A stretch of 34,974 bases of DNA. Origin: Mycobacterium sp. 852013-50091_SCH5140682. GTDB lineage: Bacteria > Actinomycetota > Actinomycetes > Mycobacteriales > Mycobacteriaceae. The stretch covers positions 1 to 34,974 of the forward strand of contig NZ_LZTB01000041.1 of NCBI RefSeq assembly GCF_001665685.1, in the 5' to 3' direction. Position numbers and translations under genes: made by a program. Positions within the stretch are counted from its first letter, which is position 1, and each line of letters starts with the position of its first letter. Shown here one piece after another: positions 1 through 8,482 of the stretch. The notes under the pieces are model-generated. The model was given only the letters and a program-made list of their open reading frames with translations, was not told the DNA's origin and did no database searches.

Positions 1-175
1 TAACCACATTCGTCACAGCAGTATCTGGAAGTGTCGGGTAGGTGGCTTGTGAAACGTGCTATCGCGGGCGGTATCAGATTATTTGGTATCGCTGGTGGTG
101 GCGCATTTTCAGAGGTGGTATTCCTCCGGAGCCGCGACACGCCGAGGGTGAAACACGCCGAGCAGAGACACTCAG
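1..175. other. intergenic, no gene seen
   Basis: No convincing gene on either strand before the HicB-like gene. The only reading frame here (plus strand from 31) is low-complexity and has no ribosome binding site. The minus strand downstream of the HicB-like stop was read for a HicA toxin and none is present. The word acacgccgag occurs twice near 137-160. Confidence 0.6.
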
Positions 176-520
176 CTAGTAGTACTCCGCAACAGTCTGT
201 AGGCGTGCGGCGAGCTTCTGCACCACCCACTGGTTCAGCGACACGCCCTGCTCGGAAGCCTCGACGGCAAGCCTGGCATGCAGCACCGGCGAGGCCCGGA
301 CCATGAACTTGCCGCTGTATCGGCGGTCGGTCAACGGCTCGGGCAGTCTGCCATCGATGGACACGATCGCCGCCACCTCATCGGCCACCTTCTTGGCGAC
401 TCCGGCGATCGCGTCCTCCGGCGTCAACGCCCGCCACCACAAATAGGGGAACTCAAGGCACTGGCCCAGATACTCGCGCGTCTCGTGCGACCAGTCCGCA
501 CGGTAGGTGTATTCAGTCAT
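176..520 (-). CDS. HicB-family (antitoxin-like) protein, orphan
   Basis: About 114 residues. The N-terminal half has the HicB-like fold signature (TYRADW...EYLGQCLEFPYLWW...TPEDAIAG), seen in HicB antitoxins and their solitary relatives. The C-terminal half (SPVLHARLAVEASEQGVSLNQWVVQKL) is a ribbon-helix-helix/Arc-type DNA-binding segment, so the protein probably binds DNA as a dimer. The ATG at 520 is chosen because family members begin with M-x-x-Y-T-Y-R; an ATG at 532 and a TTG at 550 lie upstream in frame. HicB normally neutralises the HicA mRNA interferase, but no HicA-like frame lies on either side within view. It may be a stand-alone regulator. Divergent from the GlxA-type gene, leaving a 100-bp gap. 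Confidence 0.75.
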   Translation of the reverse strand: MTEYTYRADWSHETREYLGQCLEFPYLWWRALTPEDAIAGVAKKVADEVAAIVSIDGRLPEPLTDRRYSGKFMVRASPVLHARLAVEASEQGVSLNQWVVQKLAARLQTVAEYY

Positions 521-620
521 AGCGCCGATCATCGCGACACCATCCGACAACCTTGGTCATGTCCTGATCTGTGGGGTCCATGGCATAGACGACATGCTCG
601 ATATCGCCAAGACTGAAGTC

Positions 621-1589
621 ATGACGCGATCGGTGGTGATTCTCGGCTACGCGGGCGTACAAGCGCTCGACCTGGTCGGACCGTTCGACGTGTTCACCGG
701 CGCGACCCTGCACCTGGCCAGTCAGGGCCGCACCGACGAGGGCTACACCGCCGCACTGGTGTCGATTGACGGTCAGCCCGTCACGACCCTCACCGGACTG
801 GAGTTCGTCGCCCAACCACCGCCGGATCCGAACCTGCCGATCGACACCATCGTCATCCCGGGCGGTGTGGGCGCCGACACCGCGCGGGCCAACCCGGCCG
901 TCATCGACTGGATCAGAACCGCGACGCCGCACGCCCGCCGCGTCGTGACGGTGTGCACCGGCGCGTTCATCGCAGCCCAGGCCGGGTTGCTCGACGGATG
1001 CCCGGCCACCACCCACTGGGCCTCGGCCGGTCGCTTGGCCGAGGAGTTCCCCACGGTGGCAGTCGATCCCGAGCCGATCTTCGTCCGCAGCTCCGACCGC
1101 ATCTGGACGGCAGCGGGCGTCACCTCGGGTATCGACCTGGCGCTCAAGCTGGTCGAGGACGACTTCGGCACCGATGTCGCCCAGACCGTCGCACGCTGGC
1201 TGGTGCTCTACCTGCGGCGTCCGGGCGGGCAGACACAGTTCGCCGCGCCGGTGTGGATGCCGCGTGCCAAACGTGAACCGATCCGCGATGTCCAGGAAGC
1301 CATCGAGGCCCAACCTGGTGGCGCGCACAGCATCGCCGAACTCGCGCGACGGGCCGCCATGAGCCCACGCCACTTCACCCGGGTGTTCACCGATGAGGTC
1401 GGTGAGGCGCCGGGTGCCTACGTCGAGCGAATCCGCACCGATGCCGCGCGCCGTCAACTTGAGGAGACCGACGACACCGTGACCGTCATCGCGACGCGCT
1501 GTGGGTTCGGTACCGCAGAGACCATGCGCCGCAACTTTGTTCGGCGGATTGGCATTTCACCCGACCAATACCGAAAAACCTTCGCCTGA
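621..1589 (+). CDS. GlxA-family transcriptional regulator (DJ-1/PfpI domain + AraC HTH)
   Basis: 322 residues from the ATG at 621. Residues about 1-170 are a DJ-1/PfpI (class I glutamine amidotransferase-like) domain with the nucleophile-elbow cysteine at C112 (TVCTGAF). Residues about 215-320 hold the two helix-turn-helix motifs of an AraC/XylS domain (IAELARRAAMSPRHFTRVF, then VIATRCGFGTAETMRRNF). Family members such as GlxA, CdhR and ArgR2 sense small metabolites through the first domain and activate nearby catabolic genes. The next gene starts 10 bases downstream and is a stand-alone DJ-1/PfpI enzyme, so it is the likely target or operon partner. The start is uncertain: an in-frame ATG at 594 also exists and neither has a strong ribosome binding site. 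Confidence 0.85.
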   Translation: MTRSVVILGYAGVQALDLVGPFDVFTGATLHLASQGRTDEGYTAALVSIDGQPVTTLTGLEFVAQPPPDPNLPIDTIVIPGGVGADTARANPAVIDWIRTATPHARRVVTVCTGAFIAAQAGLLDGCPATTHWASAGRLAEEFPTVAVDPEPIFVRSSDRIWTAAGVTSGIDLALKLVEDDFGTDVAQTVARWLVLYLRRPGGQTQFAAPVWMPRAKREPIRDVQEAIEAQPGGAHSIAELARRAAMSPRHFTRVFTDEVGEAPGAYVERIRTDAARRQLEETDDTVTVIATRCGFGTAETMRRNFVRRIGISPDQYRKTFA

Positions 1590-1599
1590 AAGAGGAGAC

Positions 1600-2313
1600 A
1601 TGCAGATCGCCATCGTCCTGTACCCCGGATTCACCGCGCTCGACTTCATCGGGCCCTACGAGATCCTGCACTACCTGCCCGACGCCGAGGTTCGATTCGT
1701 GTGGCATGAACCAGGCCCGATCACCGCCGACTCCGGTGTGCTCGTCATCGGTGCCACCCACTCGTTTGACGAAACCCCTTCTCCGGACCTCATTCTCGTG
1801 CCCGGCGGCCCGACGACCATCGAGCACACCCGCGACGAGAAGCTCATAGCGTGGCTGCGTCGGGCCCATGAGACTGCGAGCTGGACTACGTCGGTGTGCT
1901 CGGGTTCGGTGCTGCTGGCTGCCGCGGGCATCCTGCGGGACCGCCGCGCGACGTCGCATTGGATGGCCTTGCCGGTGCTGAAAACCTTGGGCGTGACGCC
2001 GGTCTCCGACGAGCGGATCGTCAACGCAGGGGATCAGATCGTGACCGCGGCTGGTGTCTCGGCGGGCATCGACCTGGCGATGTGGCTTGCCGGCCAGATC
2101 GCGGGCGAAGCCAAGGCCAAGGCCATCCAACTGGGCATCGAGTACGACCCGCAGCCGCCGTTCGATTCCGGTCACATGTCCAAGGCGTCCGCAGCGACCA
2201 AAGCGGCCGCGACGGCCATGCTGTCGAAGGACGCCATGAAGCCCGCCGCACTCAAAGCGACGACGCTGCTGCTGTGGGACCGCGCACTCGACGCCGTGCG
2301 CGCCCGCCGCTGA
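1600..2313 (+). CDS. DJ-1/PfpI family protein, isonitrile hydratase-like
   Basis: 237 residues. The ATG at 1600 has a good ribosome binding site (agaggag, 1591-1597). The single DJ-1/PfpI domain shows the family hallmarks: IVLYPGFTALDFIGPYEIL at the N-terminus, LVPGGP near residue 67, and the nucleophile cysteine C100 in SVCSGSVLLAAAG, followed by ATSHW. This combination is typical of the isonitrile hydratase (InhA, Pseudomonas) subgroup, which hydrates isonitriles to N-substituted formamides; the substrate here is unknown. Residues beyond about 190 form an Ala/Lys-rich helical tail. Only 10 bases separate it from the GlxA-type regulator, so they are probably co-transcribed. Confidence 0.8.
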   Translation: MQIAIVLYPGFTALDFIGPYEILHYLPDAEVRFVWHEPGPITADSGVLVIGATHSFDETPSPDLILVPGGPTTIEHTRDEKLIAWLRRAHETASWTTSVCSGSVLLAAAGILRDRRATSHWMALPVLKTLGVTPVSDERIVNAGDQIVTAAGVSAGIDLAMWLAGQIAGEAKAKAIQLGIEYDPQPPFDSGHMSKASAATKAAATAMLSKDAMKPAALKATTLLLWDRALDAVRARR

Positions 2314-2346
2314 ATCGGAGCTGCCTCGGGCAGTAATGTCGGCCGG

Positions 2347-3135
2347 GTGAACCTGGCTTACGACGAACGAGGCAAAGGTGAGCCGGTGCTTTTCATCGCG
2401 GGCCGCGGTGGCGCCGGCCGCACCTGGCATCTGCACCAGGTGCCGGAGTTTCAGCGTGCGGGCTATCGCTGCATCACCTTCGACAACCGCGGTATCGGGG
2501 CAACCGAGAACGCGGAGGGATTCGATACCGCCCAGATGGTGGCCGACACCGCTGAGCTGATCGAGAAGCTCGACGCGGCGCCGGTACGCATCGTCGGAGT
2601 GTCGATGGGATCGTTCATCGCGCAGGAACTGATGCTGGCCCGCCCCGAGCTGGTGCATTCGGCCGTCCTGCTGGCCACTCGCGGTCGGCATGATCGTGCG
2701 CGCGATTTCTTCCGGGAGGCCGAACGCGACCTGGACAGTTCCGGTGTGCAACTGCCGCCGACGTTCGACGCGAAAGTGCGCATGCTGGAAAGCTTTTCGC
2801 CGAAGACGCTCAACAACGACGTATCGGCTCGGGACTGGAGCGAGATGTTCACCATGTGGCCCACCAAGCCGACGCCCGGCTTGCGTGCGCAACTCGACGT
2901 CGGCCCCGACGGCAACCGCTTGCCCGCCTACGCGGCCATTCGCACCCCGGTGCTCATCGTCGGGTTCGCCGACGATGTGGTGTTGCCGCCACATCTCGGG
3001 CAGGAAGTGGCCAAGGCCATCCCGAACGCCCGCTACCTGGAGATTCCCGACACCGGCCACCTGGGCTTTATCGAGAAACCGCAGGAAGTCAACGCCGCGA
3101 TCCTCAATTTCTTCGCTGAATCACGAGCCCAATAG
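2347..3135 (+). CDS. bpoC: alpha/beta hydrolase, BpoC-like (MenH candidate)
   Basis: 262 residues, GTG start at 2347. Alpha/beta hydrolase fold with nucleophile S86 in the elbow GVSMGS, acid D209/D210 (GFADDVV) and histidine H238 (PDTGHLGF). The position directly before menD matches Rv0554 (bpoC) of M. tuberculosis, named a non-haem bromoperoxidase by similarity. The fold and catalytic triad also fit MenH (SHCHC synthase), which acts right after MenD in menaquinone synthesis; that role is inferred from the neighbourhood. The stop is 9 bases before the menD start, so the two are probably one transcript. Confidence 0.82.
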   Translation: MNLAYDERGKGEPVLFIAGRGGAGRTWHLHQVPEFQRAGYRCITFDNRGIGATENAEGFDTAQMVADTAELIEKLDAAPVRIVGVSMGSFIAQELMLARPELVHSAVLLATRGRHDRARDFFREAERDLDSSGVQLPPTFDAKVRMLESFSPKTLNNDVSARDWSEMFTMWPTKPTPGLRAQLDVGPDGNRLPAYAAIRTPVLIVGFADDVVLPPHLGQEVAKAIPNARYLEIPDTGHLGFIEKPQEVNAAILNFFAESRAQ

Positions 3136-3144
3136 GCTGTAGTG

Positions 3145-4803
3145 GTGAACCCATCGACGGCACAGGCCCGTGTCGTCGTCGACGAACTCATTCGCGGCGG
3201 CGTCCGCGATGTCGTGCTGTGTCCCGGATCACGCAACGCCCCGCTCGCGTTCGCGCTGTCCGATGCCGATCGCGCAGGCCGGATCCGGTTGCACGTGCGT
3301 ATCGATGAACGTACTGCCGGCTACCTGGCGATCGGCCTGGCCTGCGGAGCCGAGGGCACGCAACGCGCCCCGGTCTGCGTGGCGATGACGTCTGGCACCG
3401 CGGTGGCCAATCTCGGCCCAGCAGTGGTCGAGGCCAATTACGCGCGGGTTCCGCTGATCGTGCTGAGCGCCAACCGGCCCTATGAGTTGCTCGGAACAGG
3501 TGCCAATCAGACCTTCGAACAGCTCGGCTACTTCGGCACCCAGGTTCGGGCCAACATCAGCCTCGGGCTCGCCCCCGACCTCAGTGGCGGGGCGCACGGC
3601 GAGATGGATGCACTCAATGCACAGTGGCGCTCGGCGACGTGCCGGGTGATCGCGGCCGCCACCGGCTCGCGCACCGCCAACGCAGGCCCGGTGCAATTCG
3701 ACATCCCGCTGCGCGAACCGCTGGTTCCCGACGACGCCGCAGGCACGTCGGCCGTGTTTCCCGACGGCAGGCCCGCCGGCAAGCCGTGGACCTTCACCCC
3801 GCCGGTCACGTTCGATCAACCACTGGACATCGACCTGACGCCCGACACCGTGGTGATCGCCGGGCACGGCGCGGGTGTGCATCCGAACCTGGCGGAGCTG
3901 CCGACGGTCGCCGAGCCGACGGCGCCGCCTGCCGCCAACCCGCTGCACCCGTTGGCGCTGCGGCTCGTGCATCCGCAGCAGGTGATCATGCTGGGTCGGC
4001 CGACTCTGCACCGCCCGGTGTCGTCGCTGCTGGCGGACCCGTCGGTGCCGGTCTATGCGTTGACGACAGGCCCGCGCTGGCCCGACGTCTCGGGCAACTC
4101 GCAGGCCACCGGCACCCGCGCGGTGACCTCGGGCACGCCGCACGCTGCCTGGCTGCGCCGCTGCGCCGAGGTGAACCGGCACGCGGTAACTGCGGTGCGC
4201 GACCAGCTCAAGGCGCATCCGTTGACCACCGGCCTGCACGTCGCCGCGGCGGTGGCCGCTGCGGTACGTCCCGGAGACCAGCTGGTGCTCGGTGCGTCGA
4301 ACCCCGTGCGGGACGCTGCCTTGGTGGCGCTGGACGCCACAGGGGTGAAGGTGCAGTCGAACCGAGGGGTGGCCGGGATCGACGGCACGGTGTCGACGGC
4401 CGTCGGCGCAGCCCTGGCTCACGAGCGCGTCGGCCGGACGATCGCTCTCATGGGCGATCTGACCTTCGTACACGACAGCTCTGGGCTCTTGATCGGGCCG
4501 ACCGAACCCACGCCGCGCGAGCTGACCATCGTCGTCTCCAACGACAACGGTGGAGGCATCTTCGAACTGCTCGAACAGGGCGACCCGCGGTTCACCGACG
4601 TGTCGTCCCGTGTCTTCGGCACGCCGCACGATGTCGACGTCGGTGCCCTGTGCCGCGCCTACCACGTCGAACACCGCCAGATCGAGGTCGACGGGCTCGC
4701 TGACGCGCTGGCCGAACGCGGTGGCGCCATGCGGGTGCTGGAGGTGAAGGCCGACCGGTCCTCGTTGCGCGCGCTGCACGCGTCCATCAAGGCAGCGTTG
4801 TGA
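3145..4803 (+). CDS. menD: 2-succinyl-5-enolpyruvyl-6-hydroxy-3-cyclohexene-1-carboxylate synthase (MenD)
   Basis: 552 residues. MenD is the thiamine-diphosphate enzyme that joins 2-oxoglutarate to isochorismate, the first committed step of menaquinone synthesis. N-terminal Pyr domain with CPGSRNAPL and [14 protein letters not shown]; the C-terminal ThDP-binding motif starts at G437-D438 and runs to the asparagine-rich SNDNGGG. Tandem GTG codons lie at 3142 and 3145; the second is chosen because the known mycobacterial protein begins MNPST. R101 (NYARVPL) aligns with the arginine reported to help bind the feedback inhibitor DHNA in M. tuberculosis MenD. The tail overlaps the next gene by 4 bases. 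Confidence 0.97.
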   Translation: MNPSTAQARVVVDELIRGGVRDVVLCPGSRNAPLAFALSDADRAGRIRLHVRIDERTAGYLAIGLACGAEGTQRAPVCVAMTSGTAVANLGPAVVEANYARVPLIVLSANRPYELLGTGANQTFEQLGYFGTQVRANISLGLAPDLSGGAHGEMDALNAQWRSATCRVIAAATGSRTANAGPVQFDIPLREPLVPDDAAGTSAVFPDGRPAGKPWTFTPPVTFDQPLDIDLTPDTVVIAGHGAGVHPNLAELPTVAEPTAPPAANPLHPLALRLVHPQQVIMLGRPTLHRPVSSLLADPSVPVYALTTGPRWPDVSGNSQATGTRAVTSGTPHAAWLRRCAEVNRHAVTAVRDQLKAHPLTTGLHVAAAVAAAVRPGDQLVLGASNPVRDAALVALDATGVKVQSNRGVAGIDGTVSTAVGAALAHERVGRTIALMGDLTFVHDSSGLLIGPTEPTPRELTIVVSNDNGGGIFELLEQGDPRFTDVSSRVFGTPHDVDVGALCRAYHVEHRQIEVDGLADALAERGGAMRVLEVKADRSSLRALHASIKAAL

Positions 4804-5354
4804 GAGTGCGCGTGAGCGCGGCCGTGCACCGGCTGCGCGCGTCGGCGCAGGCCCTGCTGCCGCGGCTCTCGGGCGAGGCCTGCGAGACCCGTGCGCAGCG
4901 CGTCATCCGCCGCGTCCGCATCGGGGTGGTGATCCTCGCGTGTCTGGTGACCCTGCAGTCGGTGCTGCTGGTGCTCGGCGCCTGGCGCAACGACCGTCAG
5001 ATCGAGCGGCACATGGGAGTGGCCGCCGCCGAGGTGCTCAGCGCGGGGCCGCGGCGTTCGACCATCGAGTTCGTCACGCCCGATCGGGTGACCTACCGAC
5101 CCGAGCTCGGGGTGCTCTATCCCTCCGAGCTCGACACCGGCATGCGGATCTACGTCGAATACGACAAGAACGACCCTGACCTGGTACGGGTGCGCGACCG
5201 CAACGCTTCGTTGGCGATCATCCCGGCCGGGTCCATCGCGGTCGTGGGCTGGCTGGTGGCCGCTGCGGCGCTGGCCGGGCTGGCGGTGCTGCAAAAACGG
5301 CTCGACCGACGTCAGATCGCAGACAAGAGCTTGGCCAGCCAGTTGTTGTCGTAG
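4800..5354 (+). CDS. DUF3592-like membrane protein (Rv0556-type)
   Basis: 184 residues, GTG start overlapping the menD stop (gtga), so translationally coupled to menD. Two hydrophobic helices, at about residues 39-62 and 142-165, flank a soluble loop (about 65-140) rich in beta strands, the DUF3592 layout. The Arg-rich N-terminus suggests it faces the cytoplasm, which would put the loop outside. No enzymatic motif is visible. Always following menD in mycobacteria as I recall, but its role is unknown. Its last 43 bases overlap the end of the opposing lipoprotein gene. Confidence 0.8.
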   Translation: MRVRVSAAVHRLRASAQALLPRLSGEACETRAQRVIRRVRIGVVILACLVTLQSVLLVLGAWRNDRQIERHMGVAAAEVLSAGPRRSTIEFVTPDRVTYRPELGVLYPSELDTGMRIYVEYDKNDPDLVRVRDRNASLAIIPAGSIAVVGWLVAAAALAGLAVLQKRLDRRQIADKSLASQLLS

Positions 5355-5983
5355 ATGTCGATGATCTTGTCGTTCTTCAGGTCGTAGACCGTCGGAGTGC
5401 CGATGGTGTCCTGGATCTCGCTGAGGAATTCGACGTTCTGGTCTGCCATCTCGCCGGTGTCGACTCCGGGCTCACCGGCGGCGATTTTGGCGACATGCTG
5501 CGACCCGACTCCGCTCTCGTGCGCCATGTCGGCCAGCTCCTGATCACTCGGTGCCTGGCCGCCGGGCTGCTGGTGGCTCCACAGATCCTCGACGTAGCGC
5601 TGGAATTGCACGCCGCCGGTGCCTGGGCCTGCCGCGAGGAACAGGGCATTGCTGACCCGCGCCGAGTAGTCGTGGCCGTCGACGTCGAGGAACGTCATCG
5701 GGCGGTAGGTGACGGCAAGCTCGCCGAGGTTGATGTAGCTGCTGATCTCGTCGCCGAAGTCGTGCTGCAGCTGAGCGCAGTGCGGGCACTGGGGTTCGGT
5801 GAAGATCTCGATCTGCAGCGCCGCATCGGCGAACCCCACCTGGATGCCCGAACCGTCCTTGGTGATCTCGGTCGGCGGCCCATTGGGGTCGGGTGCCGCG
5901 ACGCCGGAGACCACCTGGGTGCAGCCCGCGGTGGTCAGTGCCAGGCTCATCGCCAGCGCGCCGAGCAACCGCGTGAATCGCAT
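5312..5983 (-). CDS. DsbA/thioredoxin-like lipoprotein
   Basis: 223 residues from the ATG at 5983. N-terminal lipoprotein signal: MRFTRLLGAL, a hydrophobic stretch, then TTAGC with the lipidated cysteine C21. After a Pro-rich linker a thioredoxin-fold (thioredoxin_4/DSBA-type) domain begins, with the redox motif C66-P-H-C69. The conserved cis-proline region is GTPTVYDL near the C-terminus. It probably acts as an extracytoplasmic thiol oxidoreductase or disulfide isomerase. Its 3' end overlaps the convergent DUF3592 gene by 43 bases. Divergent from the mannosyltransferase gene over a 107-bp gap. Confidence 0.85.
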   Translation of the reverse strand: MRFTRLLGALAMSLALTTAGCTQVVSGVAAPDPNGPPTEITKDGSGIQVGFADAALQIEIFTEPQCPHCAQLQHDFGDEISSYINLGELAVTYRPMTFLDVDGHDYSARVSNALFLAAGPGTGGVQFQRYVEDLWSHQQPGGQAPSDQELADMAHESGVGSQHVAKIAAGEPGVDTGEMADQNVEFLSEIQDTIGTPTVYDLKNDKIIDIYDNNWLAKLLSAI

Positions 5984-6090
5984 GCCAACTGAGCGTAGTC
6001 CCAGGATGACGCGAGCGCGCAGGTCAGGTTTTTGCGTGTCGTATCCCCGTCGGCAACCTTTGCGACAGGTGCCGCTGAGACGATCGTGAC

Positions 6091-7230
6091 GTGCGCGTGG
6101 CAATCGTTGCAGAGTCCTTCCTCCCGAATGTCAACGGCGTCACCAACTCCGTGCTTCGGGTGATCGAGCATCTCCGCCGTACCGGCCATGAGGTGCTCGT
6201 CATCGCTCCGGACACCCCGCGCCGGCAACCGCCGGCCGACCGGGTCTACGACGGTATCCGGGTGCATCGGGTGCCGTCGCACATGTTCCCGAAAGTGACC
6301 TCGCTGCCCCTGGGCGTACCGCGGCCCCGGATGGTGAGTGTGCTGCGCGGGTTCGCGCCCGACGTCGTGCACCTTGCGTCGCCCGCCCTGCTCGGCTGGG
6401 GCGGCGTGCATGCCGCCCGTTATCTGGGTGTGCCGACTGTCGCGGTGTTCCAGACCGACGTCGCCGGTTTCGCCGAGAGCTACGGGGTTGGCGTGCTGTC
6501 GCGGGCGTCGTGGGCGTGGACGCGTCGGCTGCACGCCAAGGCCGACCGCACTCTCGCCCCATCCACCTCCGCAATCGAAAACCTTGAAGCCCATGGCATT
6601 CCACGGGTCTACAAGTGGGCGCGCGGGGTGGACATCACCGGATTCGCGCCGTCGGCGCGCGACGACGCCCTACGTGCGTCGTGGTCGCCGGATGGCCGCG
6701 CGGTGGTCGGATTCGTCGGCCGGCTGGCACCGGAAAAGCATGTGGAACGGCTGGCCGCCATCGCTGCGCGCGATGACCTGCAGCTCGTGATCGTCGGCGA
6801 CGGGATCGACCGTGCGAAGCTCCAAACAGTGCTTCCCTCGGCGGTTTTCACCGGCGAACTGCGCGGTGAGGCGTTGGCCGCGGCGTATGCCAGCATGGAT
6901 GTGTTCGTCCATCCCGGTGAGCACGAGACGTTCTGCCAGGCGGTTCAGGAGGCGATGGCTTCGGGTCTGCCGGTGATCGCTCCTGACGCCGGCGGACCAC
7001 GAGATCTGGTGGCGCCGTACCGAACTGGCCTGTTGCTCGGGGTCGACGAGTTCACGGCTGCGCTGCCTGCGGCGGTCGATCATCTGATCGCCGAACGGGC
7101 GCGGTACTCGGTGGCCGCGCGTCGCAGTGTGCTGGGCCGTACCTGGCCGGCGATCTGCGATGAACTGCTCGGGCACTACGAGGCTGTGCAGCCGGGCGCC
7201 GGTATGACGCTGCGCCGGCATGCCGGGTGA
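6091..7230 (+). CDS. mgtA: GDP-mannose-dependent alpha-mannosyltransferase MgtA (formerly PimB)
   Basis: 379 residues, GTG start at 6091 ([20 protein letters not shown]). GT4-family glycosyltransferase with the GT-B fold: the N-terminal domain carries the Gly-Val-x-Asn motif; the C-terminal domain carries [16 protein letters not shown], the nucleotide-sugar binding E-x7-E segment ([14 protein letters not shown]), and [10 protein letters not shown]. It matches M. tuberculosis Rv0557, first named PimB and later MgtA because it mannosylates a glucuronosyl-diacylglycerol acceptor rather than making PIM2. It acts at the inner face of the membrane. Not to be confused with the Mg2+ ATPase MgtA encoded 1.3 kb downstream. 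Confidence 0.93.
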   Translation: MRVAIVAESFLPNVNGVTNSVLRVIEHLRRTGHEVLVIAPDTPRRQPPADRVYDGIRVHRVPSHMFPKVTSLPLGVPRPRMVSVLRGFAPDVVHLASPALLGWGGVHAARYLGVPTVAVFQTDVAGFAESYGVGVLSRASWAWTRRLHAKADRTLAPSTSAIENLEAHGIPRVYKWARGVDITGFAPSARDDALRASWSPDGRAVVGFVGRLAPEKHVERLAAIAARDDLQLVIVGDGIDRAKLQTVLPSAVFTGELRGEALAAAYASMDVFVHPGEHETFCQAVQEAMASGLPVIAPDAGGPRDLVAPYRTGLLLGVDEFTAALPAAVDHLIAERARYSVAARRSVLGRTWPAICDELLGHYEAVQPGAGMTLRRHAG

Positions 7231-7239
7231 GTCGTTCCG

Positions 7240-7593
7240 TTACGCGTGGCGGGCGGTGTCGGACACCCTGAGGGCGGGTTGAGCGGCGCTGAGCGCCACG
7301 CGGATCACCGCGAGGGCATTGTCGTCGGTGGCGACGTACACCTGCCGCTTGCCCTGCCGCTGGGCACGGACCAAGCCCGCGAGCTTGAGTTTGCCGAGGT
7401 GATGGCTGACCGTGGCGACGCTTTGGCCGGTCTTGTCGGCCAGCGTGCCGACGTCCTGCTCACCGCTGTCGAGCAGCCACAGGATGTGCAGCCGGACAGT
7501 GGCCGACAACAGACCGAACAGCGACGCGGTGTCCTGAAGCACCCGGGGCGACACAGGGTCGGTCGGGTCGGGCGCGGCGGTGGGGGCGGGCAC
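7240..7593 (-). CDS. ArsR-family transcriptional regulator
   Basis: 117 residues, GTG start with a strong ribosome binding site (gaggag about 8 bases upstream). Winged helix-turn-helix of the ArsR/SmtB family: VRLHILWLLDSGEQDVGTLADKTGQSVATVSHHLGKL as recognition region, then the wing RQGKRQVYVATDD. There is no cysteine, so the classical thiolate metal sites of ArsR/CmtR are absent. H33, H66, H67 and H116 are present, but the alpha-5 Asp/His pattern of Zn/Ni sensors is not obvious. It is divergent from mgtC-mgtA, with a 12-2-12-like inverted repeat between them, so it probably represses them and itself. Convergent with the mannosyltransferase, 9 bases apart. Confidence 0.88.
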   Translation of the reverse strand: MPAPTAAPDPTDPVSPRVLQDTASLFGLLSATVRLHILWLLDSGEQDVGTLADKTGQSVATVSHHLGKLKLAGLVRAQRQGKRQVYVATDDNALAVIRVALSAAQPALRVSDTARHA

Positions 7594-7632
7594 GGAACTC
7601 CTCTCGATGTCCCTGACCTAGACTGTCTCATA

Positions 7633-7657
7633 CTCAACACTTGTGCAAGTGTTTGAG
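7633..7657. promoter_or_regulatory. ArsR operator candidate (inverted repeat)
   Basis: Left arm ctcaacacttg (7633-7643), spacer tg, right arm caagtgtttgag (7646-7657). Arms match except for one extra A. The geometry resembles the 12-2-12 operators of SmtB/ArsR repressors. It lies 40 bases from the arsR start and 58 bases from the mgtC start. A TTGACT (7666-7671) just downstream could be the -35 of an mgtC promoter, though I see no good -10 at the right distance. Confidence 0.7.
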
Positions 7658-7714
7658 TTTCCTGGTTGACTGCTTGTTGTCCAACCGTCTGCCCACGGCC
7701 GAGAGGAGTGTGAG

Positions 7715-8431
7715 ATGACCACGCTGGAGATGCTGCTGCGCATCGGATCCGGTGTCGGCTTGGGCACCGTGATCGGGCTGGAACGCCAGTACCGGGCCCG
7801 GATGGCGGGTTTGCGGACCAACGCCCTCGTGGCCGTGGGGTCGACGCTGTTCGTGCTGTTGTCGGCGCACGGCTTCAGCAGCGATGCCGGGACCGCTGAC
7901 CCCACCCGCGTGGCCGCCCAAATCGTCTCGGGCATCGGCTTTCTCGGCGCCGGCGTCATCATGCGCGACGGGCTGAGCGTTCGGGGACTCAACACCGCCG
8001 CGACCTTGTGGTGTTCGGCCGCGGTCGGTGCGCTGTCGGGCGCCGGGCTGTTCGATGTGGCCGCCGCCGGAACCGTCGTGGTCGTTCTGGTCAACATCGC
8101 ACTGCGTTTCGTCGGCCGCGCCGTCGACCGCATTCCCGAGACGGGCGACGAGCAGCCGACGTCATATGTGTTCGTGGCCGCCACGCGCGACGAGCACGAG
8201 GCGCATATCCGGGCACTGGTGGTGCAGGCCTTGACGCGCACCGATTTCCGGCTGCAGTCGATCGCGAGCACCAATACCGACGATGACGGTGGCGTCGAGG
8301 TGCGGGCCGAGTTGCTCAGCGATCAGCGCGACGACCGGCAGATGGAATCCGCGGTCAGCCGGCTGAGCATGGAACCGTCGGTGACCAGTGTGCGATGGAA
8401 CGTCAATGTCGAGGAACCCGTCGACCACTAG
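7715..8431 (+). CDS. mgtC: MgtC/SapB family protein
   Basis: 238 residues; ATG preceded by gagaggag. The N-terminal two thirds is the hydrophobic MgtC domain with the signature GLGTVIGLERQYRARMAGLRTNALVAVGS, the segment GIGFLGAGVIMRDG, and GLNTAATLWCSAAVG; about four or five membrane helices are visible between residues 5 and 130. The soluble C-terminal part (about 150-238) has the ACT-like layout of virulence-type MgtC (Rv1811). MgtC proteins support growth at low Mg2+ and inside macrophages, and in Salmonella MgtC inhibits the F1Fo ATP synthase. It sits 51 bases before the Mg2+ ATPase gene, in the same presumed operon. Confidence 0.9.
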   Translation: MTTLEMLLRIGSGVGLGTVIGLERQYRARMAGLRTNALVAVGSTLFVLLSAHGFSSDAGTADPTRVAAQIVSGIGFLGAGVIMRDGLSVRGLNTAATLWCSAAVGALSGAGLFDVAAAGTVVVVLVNIALRFVGRAVDRIPETGDEQPTSYVFVAATRDEHEAHIRALVVQALTRTDFRLQSIASTNTDDDGGVEVRAELLSDQRDDRQMESAVSRLSMEPSVTSVRWNVNVEEPVDH

Positions 8432-8482
8432 TCGCGTGGGTACCGTGGACAAGGGTTATTTCGACCACGTGAGGGGCCGACG

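Noticed and set aside
1..175. HicA toxin partner
   Set aside because: The sequence downstream of the HicB-like gene was read on the minus strand and has no frame of about 60 residues with HicA features.
31..306. Plus-strand reading frame at the window start
   Set aside because: Low-complexity Arg/Pro/Ala content, no ribosome binding site, and overlaps the HicB-like gene on the other strand, which has real domain motifs.
1486..3060. Long minus-strand frame opposite the DJ-1 and bpoC genes
   Set aside because: Long open frames opposite high-GC genes are common; translation is Arg/His-rich without any motif, while the plus strand has clear ones.
3229..4779. Long minus-strand frame opposite menD
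   Set aside because: Shadow of menD; composition typical of antisense translation in GC-rich DNA.
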